From Maniola hyperantus (Eukaryota; Arthropoda; Insecta; Lepidoptera; Nymphalidae), in the NCBI RefSeq assembly GCF_902806685.2, contig NC_048545.1:3459852-3523851 (forward strand): 64,000 nucleotides of DNA. The letters are read 5' to 3'. How positions within the stretch are numbered: the first letter of the stretch is position 1; each line of letters opens with the position of its first letter. A program made the translations under genes and the position numbers. This document shows positions 10,005-19,854 of the stretch, piece by piece. Under the pieces are notes generated by a model that saw nothing but the letters and a program-made list of their open reading frames with translations, ran no database searches and was not told the origin of the DNA.

Positions 10005-10212
10005 ACTAGCTTATGCCCGCGACTTCGTCCGCGTAGACTACACAAATTTCACCCCTTAGGGGTGGAATTTTCAAAAATCCTTTCTTAGCGGAAGTCTACG
10101 TCATAATAGCTATCAGCATGCCAAATTTTAGCCCGATCCGTCCAGTAGTTTGAGCTGTGCGTTGATAGATCAGTCAGTCAGTCAGTCACCTTTTCCTTTC
10201 ATATATTTAGAT
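10005..10212 (-). mobile_element. Lep1-type Helitron-like element
   Basis: ACTAGCTTATGCCCGCGACTTCGTCCGCG to TCAGTCAGTCAGTCACC...TATATTTAGAT. It is very similar to the copy 360 bases to the left. A MITE end fragment (TTTCTGCCGCGTACTGTA) precedes it at about 9971-9989. Confidence 0.78.
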
Positions 10213-10278
10213 AATTAATAACGTGTAGATATTTCAAATATCCGACCAATGAATGTTTCATTTTGGATTAATTATTAG

Positions 10279-10511
10279 CTAAACTTTAAAATACACTCCC
10301 CCCTCCACAACGTATTGTGGTGGGGGGTGATTATGGTCTGTACAGACTCTGATGATGGTGCCGTCTTGCATGTGCCTGATCTTTGCCCCACAGCCTTGGG
10401 CCTTCGAAGAGGAGCACACCCATCGTTCGCTGTAGTTTATCTGAGAATAAGTGTACTGGTCTAACATTAAGAGATATTTCTTCTTAGTTGGTATCATGAT
10501 TGCCTCACTTT
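10279..10511 (-). CDS. mod(mdg4): F6: FLYWCH zinc-finger alternative terminal exon
   Basis: The acceptor GATAATTTCTGTTTTAG has its AG at 10512-10513. Two bases and 76 codons lead to TAG. The domain opens SEAIMIPTKKKYLLMLDQYT. The knuckle is C32 (RWVCSSSKAQGC, one Ser longer than F2 and F3) and C40, closing with H59-N-H61. Tail PPPQYVVEGGVYFKV is almost the F2 tail. The upstream ATGs are intronic. Third member of the F2/F3/F6 duplication group. Confidence 0.87.
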
Positions 10512-10529
10512 CTAAAACAGAAATTATCA

Positions 10530-11080
10530 AATAATCTCTGAACGTATCACTATATTTTCTGTTAATTTAAAATATCTTTTTTTTAAACATAATACCTATA
10601 CATACGTATAAAAAGTAGGGTAGGTACATAATATCACGACAATTATAATTATTTATTTGTAAAAATATCGATATCTCCCAGTGCGAGTTTTATTACATTA
10701 ATGACATATAACGTATATATTTTTTATACACGTATTTTCACAAATTCGGTTCGGATGAGTGCGTGATCGCTGTAAATAAAACTCGGATCCGATTATTGAT
10801 TTCAAAATATATTATTTATACAAAAAACACTTAAATTCGAAATTATAATTTCTATCGATTTACAAAAATATGAACATAGATAACACTTTTGATATGTAAA
10901 AGTTAGACGCAAGTCACAACGCACACCTGCAAAATGGAGTCACATGGAGTGAAGCTGAGAAGAAGAGGCTTTTTATAACAACTCTAACTAAGATTTATTT
11001 ACTTTAACATAGCAGCGGAGACTTAAAGCGGGGACCTTGATTCTCCATGTTTCGTTTTATTAAATACCAATTTCAGAAAT
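10530..11080. other. AT-rich intronic stretch
   Basis: Mostly A/T runs. No exon on either strand and no clear repeat. Confidence 0.4.
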
Positions 11081-11084
11081 CACT

Positions 11085-11318
11085 GCCCCTATAATAAATG
11101 CGAAAGTGTGTTTGTTTGTTTGTTGTATTATTGGTTTTTTGGTTTCTCCTTCAATCACGTCGCAACGGAGCAACGGATTGACGTGATTTTTTGTATGGGT
11201 ATAGTTAAAGACCTGAAGAGTGGCATAGCCTACTTTTTATTCTGGAAAATCAAAGAGTTCCCACGGGATATTTAAAAACCTAAATCCACGCGAACGAAAT
11301 CGCGGGCATCAGCTAGTA
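11085..11318 (+). mobile_element. Lep1 Helitron-like element
   Basis: Starts ATAATAAATGCGAAAGTGTGTTTG and ends CGAAATCGCGGGCATCAGCTAGT. It contains TTCAATCACGTCGCAACGGAGCAACGG. This is the classical Lep1-type arrangement. Confidence 0.8.
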
Positions 11319-11438
11319 CGTGATAAGTCAAAATAAATAAAGCCAATTTTAAATTGATATCAAAAAAGATAATGCATCTCGGCTCCACTCCACTTTGTAT
11401 GACTGCGTTTCGCCTAAGACTACTTTTTAGGAAGCCTT

Positions 11439-11779
11439 TCAGTCGTGTGTTATATTAAAGCAGTCGAGACAAAGGGCCGGCTCATTTGGACAAGAATCAC
11501 AAAAAGTGGTAACCCTTCGGGTTCTGTTCTTGCTTTTCTTCATCCCCCACATTGCTGTGTTGACCTTGTAACACCTTTGGCACCTGCGTCTGACTTTGCA
11601 CGCCTCTCCTGGTCTCTTCACCAACTTATGTGACGATGGGGACGTGTTAAGTTTCTGTTGGAGTCGCTCCATGACGTTTTCTTCTGCTCCTGGGTCCCCA
11701 AATTTTATAAATGCTTGCTTGGTTAAAGCAGCCACTTGCCTCACAAGACTGTCTGTCTGAAACTCGTACCATTTCCAAG
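11439..11779 (-). CDS. P1: piggyBac-type cysteine-rich terminal ORF (fragment or captured exon)
   Basis: The minus-strand frame runs 112 codons to TGA at 11439. The C-terminal block has C66-x2-C69, C93-x2-C96, C103-x2-C106 and H111, with PALCLDCF. This fits the zinc-binding cysteine-rich domain that ends piggyBac transposases and binds transposon ends. The catalytic aspartate domain is absent: a SINE begins about 30 bases upstream (11806). The frame has no ATG. An AG at 11780-11781 (ATTATCGCTACAG) would start an exon in the same two-base phase as the FLYWCH exons. It is either a truncated transposase relic, or a transposase finger adopted as another alternative terminal exon. The domain call is fairly safe; its use as an exon is speculative. 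Confidence 0.6.
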
Positions 11780-11805
11780 CTGTAGCGATAATAAAAATTA
11801 TTGAA

Positions 11806-12015
11806 TTAGATCATCATAATCAACCCCTCACTGACCCACTACTGAGAACAGGTCTCCTCTCAGAATGAGAAAAGATTAGGCCATAGTCCGCCACGCTGGC
11901 CTAGTGCAAATTTGCAAACTTCACGTACATTTGATAACAATACGGAGAACTCAAGAGTAAGCAGGTTTCCTCACGATATTTTCCTTCACCGTTGAAGCAA
12001 ATGATATTTAATTCG
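11806..12015 (-). mobile_element. SINE, 5'-truncated
   Basis: TCATCATAATCAACCC, GGTCTCCTCTCAGAATGAG and CAGGTTTCCTCACGATATTTTCCTTCACCG match the SINE at 3370-3690. The tRNA head is missing. Fragments of the AACTAAATTTTAGAGTGTTCGC foldback family follow at 12047-12090. Confidence 0.75.
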
Positions 12016-12179
12016 TGTCCGATGCGAGTAAATAAGACACATTGGAGCTGATTCTGACCACAACTAAATTTTAGAGTGTTCGCAATTTACGGATTTTAAA
12101 ACGCACCGCAACTCGCCGCACCGAGCTGCACGCTAGCTCACTCCACTCCGCTCCCAAAATGAAACCCAAAAAAATATAC

Positions 12180-12315
12180 ATAAGTAGGTACACTATAGTT
12201 TTTTATTGGACAATTGTACTTAAAGATATGTACAAAATTGTCTTAATAATTTATTTTCGGCAGTTTAAACTAAAATAATTTAAAAATACTTAATTTTAAA
12301 ATAAATGAACATATA
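12180..12315. other. AT-rich spacer
   Basis: No exon or recognised repeat. Confidence 0.35.
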
Positions 12316-12317
12316 CA

Positions 12318-12440
12318 TTAGAAATCCAAAATATAATTTAAACCACTGTACTTAGGCAAGATGTCCAGAATGCTGGCTGTGTTACCTCGTTGAATAGCCA
12401 GACTAAAATGCTGACCGAGGTGATTACCAGTCACTCGTGG
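12318..12440 (-). mobile_element. LINE ORF C-terminal fragment
   Basis: The minus frame reads VTGNHLGQHFSLAIQRGNTA then SILDILP. A related LSIAIQRGNAASLMG occurs on the plus strand at 54740-54895. The motif is dispersed and coding-like, so it is most likely the end of a retrotransposon protein. The clade is uncertain. Confidence 0.5.
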
Positions 12441-12499
12441 GCTACGTGAGACGGGATGACAGGTCCTTAGATACAAAATTGTTTTTTTTAAACTTAACA

Positions 12500-13030
12500 C
12501 TTATCGTCAATTATCAGGAACATCTTTATAATCACTTTGACGACTAGAATATTATTGCACACCTCTATCTTACATAATATGAATGGCATATAACGCCTAT
12601 AATACGTACCTATTGGAAGCACTTATATAAGACACTAATGTAATATTATTATCGTAAAATTTATAACTATCACAAAACCTTGTTTATAATGGTAAACTTA
12701 CTTACTAACAAGATAAAGTCCAATAATTTAATTTCATTTTATCATCTTGACTTAGGCATTTATCCTATATCCACCATATTGGATTTTCATGACTTCATAT
12801 AGCTTATTATACACGCTGGACGCTAGAGTAAACCCACATTGCAAACTTATACCGCACGATTTTGCCGCAGAATTCTGTGACATGGAAATTGTAGGAAGTA
12901 GCTCATGCGTTTCGAATGCGTATGTCTTCATACGATTCCTATATGTCACAGAATACCTACTGTGGGTAAATCGCGCAGTGTAAGCTCGCACTACAAAATT
13001 TCACCGCGCGGCTTTTCCGGCAAAACTCTA
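12500..13030. other. Unassigned stretch with internal repeats
   Basis: Contains GAATTCTGTGACATGGAAATTGTAGG at about 12870, echoed by CTATGACGTATGGAAATTGTAGG at about 13028. Probably an old inverted-repeat element; no exon seen. Confidence 0.35.
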
Positions 13031-13032
13031 TG

Positions 13033-13079
13033 ACGTATGGAAATTGTAGGTAAATGGTATACCTACAATTTCCATACGT
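13033..13079. repeat. Short perfect hairpin
   Basis: CGTATGGAAATTGTAGGTA, a short loop, then its exact reverse complement TACCTACAATTTCCATACG. Confidence 0.8.
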
Positions 13080-13089
13080 GTTAGAAGCG

Positions 13090-13560
13090 CTGCTCAAGTT
13101 AACATATAATAATTATATCTTAGGCAAATGTTAGCGAGGATACTATATTCTAGTAAGCCCTTAAGCTAATACTCGTTTCTATACCCGTTTAAGTACCTAC
13201 CAAATCACTTAATTGATGGCATTTGATTCTAAGGTCAAAATCACTGAATTGAAAATAAATGTCCAATACAATCTTTGAACTTAATGCTCACATTATCTAC
13301 AGAAACTTACGTAAACTATAAAATAAAACAAAAAATGGCAAAATCGCTAAAGAACTGAAAACTTATAACCTTCGTTCTTATGTATGTGTGCCATAAAATG
13401 ATTATCACTTATGAATTTTTTGTGTGCTTAATTTTTTACGACAGAAGCGTAATAATTAATCAAAATAACCCTCCTTTAGGCTTCGCCGCAGTCGGGTAGT
13501 ACAGCTAAGAAGACACAGTATTAAGTAGGTAAATAATAATGTAGCGTTCGGAAAGTATGC
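13090..13560. other. AT-rich stretch
   Basis: No exon or repeat recognised. It lies just downstream (minus sense) of exon candidate N1. Confidence 0.35.
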
Positions 13561-13566
13561 GGCTAT

Positions 13567-13664
13567 CTAATCATTAGAACAGTGATGCAGAGCAATTTCT
13601 AAATCATCAAAGGAGAACTGACGATTTCCCATACCATTTGGAACCGCTATCTTCCACCATTTTC
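13567..13664 (-). CDS. N1: short non-FLYWCH alternative terminal exon candidate
   Basis: A strong acceptor (a long T tract, then AAATTTTCCAG; AG at 13665-13666) is followed by two bases and 31 codons to TAG at 13567. The codons read KWWKIAVPNGMGNRQFSF, then DDLEIALHHCSND. Codon use and composition look coding against AT-rich surroundings. The phase is identical to all 14 FLYWCH exons. It contains no FLYWCH cysteine-histidine pattern and no family I recognise. It would add about 32 residues to a common N-terminal part. The alternative is a terminal exon of another minus-strand gene, or chance. Confidence 0.5.
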
Positions 13665-13738
13665 CTGGAAAATTTAAAAAAAAAAAAACATGTAAAAAAA
13701 GCAATTACAGAACATATATATACAGCCGTCAGTCAGAT

Positions 13739-14020
13739 ACATAATACAGCCTAGTGGTTCAGACGTCAGTCTCCCATTCAGGAGGTCGCGGGTTCGATTC
13801 CGGGAATTTTTAGAATTATGTGTATTTTAAACAATTAAATATAACTTTACTTTAGGCTTTAACAGTGAAGGTAAACATCACGAGGAAACCTGCACGCCTG
13901 ATAGTTCTTCATAATGTTCTGAAAGATGTGTGAAGTCTGCCAATCCACACTTAGCCAGCTTGACGAACTAGAGCGTAAACCCGTCTCATTTTACGTCGTG
14001 ACGGGTTAATGATGATGATG
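13739..14020 (+). mobile_element. tRNA-derived SINE, full copy
   Basis: A box in CAGCCTAGTGGTTCAGACG, B box GGTTCGATTCC at about 13791, body with AACATCACGAGGAAACCTGC, and a GATGATGATGA tail. Same family as 3370-3690, opposite strand. Confidence 0.8.
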
Positions 14021-14307
14021 AACTTACATATCACTTAAATTACACAAGTATTAATAAAGCCCCTTTGTAAAACTGATTTGTCTTTAAGATTAAATAAAAT
14101 AAAATATCTTTGTAAAAATATAACATTTATTCAAACCTATTTGTTAAACAAACAATAATATTGTATGTATGCGTAGATCTCTTTTAACTATTTATTGTTA
14201 AACAGTATCTTAATTCATTAATTAATCTGCTTAATTCAATAAACATTTTTCTCCTTTTGCTTCTTAAAAAATACATATTACTTCTATATAACAAATATTC
14301 AACAAAT

Positions 14308-14532
14308 CCATACTAATATTATAAATGCGAAAGTGTGCCTGTCTGTCTGTCTGTCTGCTAGCTTTTCACGGCCCATCCGTTCAACCGATTTTGATGAAAT
14401 TTAGTACAGAGATAGATTACATCCCGGGGAAAGACATAGGCTACTTTTTATCCCGGAAAATTGAAGAGTTTCTACAGGATTTTCAAAAACCTAAATCCAC
14501 GCTCGTCGTACGTCGCGGGTATCATCTAGTAC
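14308..14532 (+). mobile_element. Lep1 Helitron-like element
   Basis: ATACTAATATTATAAATGCGAAAG, a CTGT microsatellite and AGGCTACTTTTTATCCCGG, ending GTCGCGGGTATCATCTAGT. The apparent frame inside is not a gene. Confidence 0.8.
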
Positions 14533-14539
14533 TTACATA

Positions 14540-15285
14540 TTTTTAATGTGATTTATTTTATTAGTAGCACCTAATTATATCACAAAACGTATAAAAATAT
14601 GAAACACCTCTAATTTCTCTATTACTTATTAAGTTATTACTTTTTTTAACTACATACTCGTATATTTACCTATTCCTATTTTACGCTAAGCTACAAATTG
14701 ATCCCTGAGTTTCCTTAGATACATTTTTATGAATTTATAATCTATATAAATGTCACATTTTTTAAATATTATTTAGAAATCTTCATTTTGCTACAAAAAT
14801 TCAAAGAATTACAGAATATATAAAATATTTGACAAACGAAAAAACTCACCACTAAAAACTAAAAAATATGTACTTAGGTAGGTACCTGTTTTTTTTATTG
14901 TAAATATTTTATTTTTTTCTCTAATTTTTTAAGATCTTTTTACTAAATTGTTGTAGTTTTCATTTATAAATTAAACTAATTAGGTATTTAAAAAAAAATT
15001 AACTAATTTTGTATGAACTAACAAGGCCACGATGTTTTATCTCACAAAGAAAATCAGTTCATATTAATTTACAACCTACAAATAACAATTAAGAAATTAT
15101 TTGGTTTCCTCGCGTGGTTTTTTACGTGTTTTATTTTAGTTCTAGGCGCGTTCACGATAGTACCTACCTAGTTTGTAGACAGAAAGGGCAGAGACGTGGT
15201 ACGGATACATTTCTTTTCCATAAACCGAATGGCGAGTAGGTATAGAAAGAAAGAAGAAAGAAAAAACTATTATTTATAACTTGGA
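14540..15285. other. AT-rich stretch
   Basis: Poly-A/T runs; a GAAAGAAAGAAGAAAG microsatellite near 15245. No exon seen. Confidence 0.4.
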
Positions 15286-15289
15286 CCAC

Positions 15290-15476
15290 GCATCACTAGT
15301 ATTTTTCAGGAATCTTAGCCGTGTTAATTATGACTAATATTCCCCTTTCTCCTCCAACGAAGTGAAAAACTTGTGCTATGAGTAGGCACGACAATAGTGC
15401 AACGGGTGGGGTTTGAACCGGCAACCTTTCGGAATTCAGTCCGCTCCTTAACCGTTGAGCTATTGAGGCTATACGT
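15290..15476 (-). mobile_element. SINE, second tRNA-headed family
   Basis: On the minus strand: CTCAATAGCTCAACGGTTAAGGAGC (A box) and GGTTCAAACCC (B box). It shares CACAATAGTGCAACGGG and the AGTCATAATTAACACGGC region with the copy at 35566-35748. Confidence 0.7.
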
Positions 15477-15504
15477 TGAACCTAAAGCTTAAAATACTGT
15501 CTAA

Positions 15505-15678
15505 AGGTACGTTATCCCGGCATCTCCACTTCTTAGGTATAAGCTAAAAGGCCCCAAGCAGAAGAAGACCCGAAAACTAGGTAATGTGTGGCACAACTTG
15601 AAAAAGTTCTCAGCTCAGCATAATGATGTATGCCCTTGTAAAACACAAGAGTATAACAGCGCTGATTGTAAGCTGTAA
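15505..15678 (+). other. Orphan plus-strand coding-like frame
   Basis: Open for 57 codons with no ATG, ending TAA at 15676. It reads ...YKLKGPKQKKTRKLGNVWHN, then LKKFSAQHNDVCPCKTQEY, then NSADCKL. Lysine-rich then cysteine-containing, it looks protein-like. AGs at 15535-15536 and 15547-15548 could be acceptors; only the second gives the two-base phase of the FLYWCH exons. No family is recognised. Confidence 0.3.
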
Positions 15679-15774
15679 CCCTGATTCAGGCCATAGTATA
15701 TTTTAACAAGTGGAATTGGTAGAGACGTGGCGCGGACGTAAACTCAACGTCACTTATAAATTGCACCATCATTG

Positions 15775-16064
15775 GCACCGATTCCGTTGTCTTTCTCTAA
15801 ACTTATTTTTGAGTATCTGCATCCTTTTCTTTTTAACAATGCTAAAAAGGGACAGAACATGAACTTTACATTTAAAGACTCTAAATTTTAGTGCACGCTA
15901 CAAATTTAAACAGTAGGCTCGCGACTGGCAGCTAAAATCACGGGTTTTACCATCTATAAAACAAATTTAAAACTGTCAAACTGCGTCTGTCCTTTTCATA
16001 TTACATTAGTAAGAGGAGTATGCGAATACTCTAAAATTAGGTTGTACTCAGAATCAGTACCATT
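15775..16064. mobile_element. MITE-like element (TGGTACTGATTC termini)
   Basis: It carries AACAATGCTAAAAAGGGACAG, GGCTCGCGACTGGCAGC, AAAACTGTCAAACT and ends GTTGTACTCAGAATCAGTACC. An inverted relative lies at 51240-51560. Confidence 0.65.
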
Positions 16065-16093
16065 GCCACACTAGAAATGCTGAACATCATGTT

Positions 16094-16302
16094 TCATGAT
16101 ATCAAATGGTTATGGAATCCTGAAGCCTTAACGACTACGCCTTCAACTGTAGTCAAGCTAGCGATACACTGTCTCCGTCTCTTTCTCCCACATACCCATC
16201 TCGTGCGTTCCCCTCTCGTTCTCTCTCGGATGAAGTTAGCTCCATTGTAGATGATCATAGGGTTGCCGCGACGAGATATCACAAATCGGGCGGCGATATA
16301 TC
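16094..16302 (-). CDS. mod(mdg4): F7: FLYWCH zinc-finger alternative terminal exon
   Basis: The acceptor TTTGGTCTATTTATACAG has its AG at 16303-16304. Two bases and 68 codons lead to TGA. The domain runs VISRRGNPMIIYNGANFI, then C37 (RWVCGRKRRRQC), C45, and H63-N-H65, with only LIS after it. This is the shortest tail in the array. The very basic knuckle (RKRRR) could favour nucleic-acid contact. It belongs to the divergent group with F8, F9, F10 and F12 rather than the CSSK group of F1 to F6. Confidence 0.85.
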
Positions 16303-16375
16303 CTGTATAAATAGACCAAAAAATTATAGACTACGAATATTATACTAGAGTTAGTCTATTACCAGAGAATCAAAA

Positions 16376-16585
16376 CCATAATATTGTAAATGCGAAAGTT
16401 TGTCTATATATTAGTTTGTCCTTCAATCATGTCGTAACGGAGCAACGGGTCCACCTAACTTTTAGATGGACATATTTAAAGACCTGAAGAGTAGCATAGG
16501 TTACTTTTATCTCATGAAATAAATTAATTTCCACGGGATTTTTAAAACCTATCCACACGGACGAAGTCACGGGCAACATCTAGTA
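16376..16585 (+). mobile_element. Lep1 Helitron-like element, degenerate
   Basis: ATATTGTAAATGCGAAAGTTTG to GACGAAGTCACGGGCAACATCTAGT. Confidence 0.7.
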
Positions 16586-16630
16586 GTAGTCATACACATA
16601 CAGAAATAATTCGAAAGCAAATATCTTGAC

Positions 16631-16932
16631 GACCTCCCTGGTGCAGTGGTAAGCACTGTGGTCTTATTAGTGGGAGGTGCCGGGTTCGATTCCTGGCAGG
16701 GGTTTGGAATTTTATAATTTCTAATCTGGTCTGGTCTGGTAGGGGGCTTCGGCCGTGGCTAGTTACCACCCTACCGGCAAAGCCGTGCCGCCAAGTGATT
16801 TAGCGATCCGGTACGGTGCCGTCTAGAAACCAAAGGGACATGGGTTTAATAAAAACTGCCATACCCCTTCCAGGTTGGCCCGTTTCCATCTTCATAACCA
16901 GGTGAGATTGCCATCAAGGGCTAACTTGCATC
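16631..16932 (+). mobile_element. SINE, third family, full length
   Basis: Head TGGTGCAGTGGTAAGCACTG (A box) and GGTTCGATTCC (B box); body TTCGGCCGTGGCTAGTTACCACCC and AAAGCCGTGCCGCCAAG; 3' GGGCTAACTTGCATCTGAAC. Relatives lie at 23548-23770, 62663-62935 and 62925-63245. Confidence 0.8.
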
Positions 16933-16944
16933 TGAACAAAATAA

Positions 16945-17650
16945 AAAATTTATCAAGCCATGGTTCGAAGTATAATGGAATATAATTCTGTAATATGGTC
17001 TCCGTACTATGCAGTTCATTGTCATCGCTTAGAAAGCGTACAAAAGAAATTTATTCGCATTTTATCTTATCGGCATCATTTCGGCCATAGGCGCACACCT
17101 TACCACGACAGACTGAAACACTTTGGGTTACGAACTTTAGAATTTCGCCGGAAGTATTATCATTTAATATGTCTACATAGGATTATTCACTCCAAAATAG
17201 ATTCTCCCGTATTGCTGTCGTTGATTAATATTAATTATAATGTCCGATTTAGAAACCCTAGAACTTTTGCCCTTAGTGTATAAGAACAATACTTCCTTTT
17301 ACAATCCCGTTGTCCGTATGTGTCGCCTGTATAATGATCTTTTCACAGCTAACCGTAATATTGACATTTTTAATAATAATTTGAACACATTTAAAAAACA
17401 TATTAATCAACATTTTGCATCTTCTCCACTTTAAGTATATTTTTCATAGTTAATTTTCTTGTATTTCTTTTTTCTGTGTTTTTATAAATTGTATCTTATC
17501 AGTTAGTTAGTGCATATATTTATTTAAGAATTGTTGTGTACACATATTAGGGTTACCGCTTAGATTTAATCTATTGTTTTTTATTTTTATTTGGACCATT
17601 TATAGCTGAAACCTGTTTTGTGTGCCTTTATAATAAAATAAAAATAAAAT
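16945..17650 (+). mobile_element. LINE reverse transcriptase C-terminus with 3' tail, frameshifted
   Basis: The frame from 16960 reads MVRSIMEYNSVIWSPYYAVH, then LESVQKKFIRILSYR. This is the thumb-side region after the catalytic core of non-LTR reverse transcriptases. Near 17240-17280 the reading shifts frame, then continues to a stop at 17434 (...NTFKKHINQH). The 3' UTR ends in ATAAAATAAAAATAAAATAAAAG. The 5' part is missing: a 5'-truncated, dead insertion, abutting the SINE at its left. Jockey/CR1-like clade is a guess. Confidence 0.75.
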
Positions 17651-17699
17651 AAAAGATAGCAATGAAAACAACGTAAAGTTAAGAGATGTAGGTAACCCT

Positions 17700-17898
17700 A
17701 GCTCGCTCCCCAGCGCTTTCCATGCAAACATATTTTGACTATCATCTGAATATTAACTCATCAAACGCGACGAAATTTTGTAGATAGGCTTTAAAAACAA
17801 ATATGTTTGTCTATTGTTTGTCAGATTTCCGTAAAAATGTGTATTTATAAAAAATCTATGAGCGGGTGTAACTTGGAAACTACACATTATTATGAAAA
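17700..17898. other. Unassigned stretch
   Basis: Sequence up to the hairpin at 17899; the piece TTTGTCTATTGTTTGTCAGATTTCCG at about 17806 recurs near 46390. No exon seen. Confidence 0.4.
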
Positions 17899-17957
17899 TG
17901 CCATAGCAGAGAAAATCTCCCAATGAAGGACATTGGGAGATTTTCTCTGCTATGGCA
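17899..17957. repeat. Perfect 27-bp hairpin with 5-base loop
   Basis: Arm TGCCATAGCAGAGAAAATCTC plus CCAATG (17899-17925), loop AAGGA, then the exact reverse complement 17931-17957. A second weaker inverted pair, ACTCATATTTT and AAAATATGAGT, follows at about 17975-18021. Confidence 0.95.
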
Positions 17958-18079
17958 AACTTCATTCTTGTTACTCATATTTTCAGGAAACGTGGAACAG
18001 TTGCTTGGAAAAATATGAGTGAAAACTGAAAATCCAATGACACATATTATAATGCATATTGAAGCACAAATTAACATGA

Positions 18080-18480
18080 CAATTACAAACGACTACACAA
18101 TTAATTTAAAAAAACTCTTAATTTTAACGAAAAGAAATCTGAACAATCGATTTGACTTTACCAAAATACACCTCTGAAAATACGCGTAGCGCCATCTAGC
18201 AGAAAACGTAGAAAATACGTGATGAGTCATATTTAACAACGTAGTCTGTCCTTTTGAGAATCTTCTTCGAGGGCGCTGCTCTTACCTATTTAGTTCACGC
18301 ATTCACGATGTCGAATAGATAATTATGTATCATATTATAAACTCTTGCTTGATGATATCATACCTATCATAATTCGGACCCAAATACTCGTAGTATGTAT
18401 TTACCTCATAAACTGAGATATCTATGTTACATTTTATTCCGTTTATTAATGACGCATGACATCAAATTATTATGACATCA
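18080..18480. other. Unassigned stretch
   Basis: No exon or strong repeat; GCGCCATCTAGCAGAAAACG near 18190 looks repeat-like. Confidence 0.3.
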
Positions 18481-18770
18481 CTAGATGATGCCCGCGCCTT
18501 TGTCTGCGAGGATATGTTTTCAAAATCCCGAGGAAACTCTTTGATTTTCTGGGATTAAAAGTAGTATCCGTTCTAAGCTATTTCTGTACCATTTATGTGA
18601 TGCCTCGCCCTTCATCCATGTGGATTTAGGTATTTTTAAAATGCCGCAGAAACTATTTGATTTTACGGGACAAAAAGTAGCCTATGTCCGTTCCTGGGAT
18701 GCAAACTACCTCTGTACCTACCAAGTTAAAATCAGTTAAACGGATGCTTCTCGTCTCTTCTTCGTTCTAT
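18480..18770 (-). mobile_element. Degenerate Lep1-type copies
   Basis: CTAGATGATGCCCGCGCCTTTGTCTGCG then, in the same orientation, CTTCATCCATGTGGATTTAGG and ACAAAAAGTAGCCTATGTCCG: two overlapping decayed copies. Confidence 0.6.
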
Positions 18771-18779
18771 GGAGGAGCT

Positions 18780-19225
18780 CGTTGCTTCTTATAAAATCTG
18801 GTAGAAAATCATTAGGTACCTACTTACGAAGATTATGCTCTCAACCAAAAAGTACCTTTACGCTATTCCAGCACCTTAGAGTTCAATATCCATTGGTCTT
18901 CCGAAGTTTGTACCGCTTCAGCTTCGTAAAAATACGTTACGTGATCCGAAAGGCGTAATGTAATAATTGTTAACGACGACTTCAAAGGAGTTGCAGGGAG
19001 CCGGTGTCAGGATACAAGAGGCACAAGTCTGTCCTGTGGAAACTCCTGGAAGAGACCTAAGTATGTCATAACTCTCTTATTTGGTAGGCTATGCTCTGTA
19101 GTAGATACCATTTAATTGTCCAGAACTAACGTAATCATACGCCCAATTTTTATTGGACACAGGTATTACCTTCTTATAACATAACTACCCATATCGCACA
19201 TTGTAAACAGAATTGATCCTATATT
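18780..19225. other. Unassigned stretch, perhaps old LINE pieces
   Basis: GCAGGGAGCCGGTGTCAGGATACAAGAGG ... GGAAGAGACCTA at about 18992-19060 faintly resembles the RTE tail at 20140-20210. Otherwise unrecognised. Confidence 0.3.
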
Positions 19226-19480
19226 CAAAGTCTCGATTTTTAAAGTTCCGTAGCCGAATGGCAAAAAACGGAACCCTTATAGATTCGTCAAGTCTGTCTG
19301 TCTGGATGTATGTCACAGCCACTTTTTTCCGAAACTATAAGAGCTATACTGGTTGAAACTTGGTAAGTAGATGTATTCTGTGAACCGCATTAAGATTTTT
19401 ACACAAAAATAGAAAAAAAACAATAAATTTTGGGGTTCCCCATACTTAGAACTGAAACTCAAATTTTTTTTCATCAAACC
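19225..19480 (-). mobile_element. Fragment of the GGTTCCG / CTGTCTGTCTG repeat
   Basis: AAAACGGAACCCTTATAGATTCGTC, GTCTGTCTGTCTGG and TGGGGTTCCCCATAC match the repeat type at 60555-61005 and 44955-45175. Confidence 0.5.
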
Positions 19481-19854
19481 CATACGGATAGGTGGTATAT
19501 GGATATGGATAGGTCTTCAAAAATTATATTGAGGTTTCTAATATCATTTTTTCTAAACTGAATAGTTTGCGCGAGAGACGCTTCCAAATTGGTAAAATGT
19601 GTGCCCCGCACGTAGTCGTTGGCACCAGCTAGTATAAACTTCTATTTGTCATGAATGTAAATGGAAAATTGTTGGTATTACGATTATGAATCAAGTAAGT
19701 CTATCCTATATGTAGAACAATAAATAACGGTAGATCTTGATGTGAATGCTCTTGGTGCTAGCGCTAATAACTCGGCGGCATTCTCACGGAACGATACACA
19801 CGTCTTAATTCTTACCTATTTAAATATATTATGTTATCTATTTTACTGTGCTAA

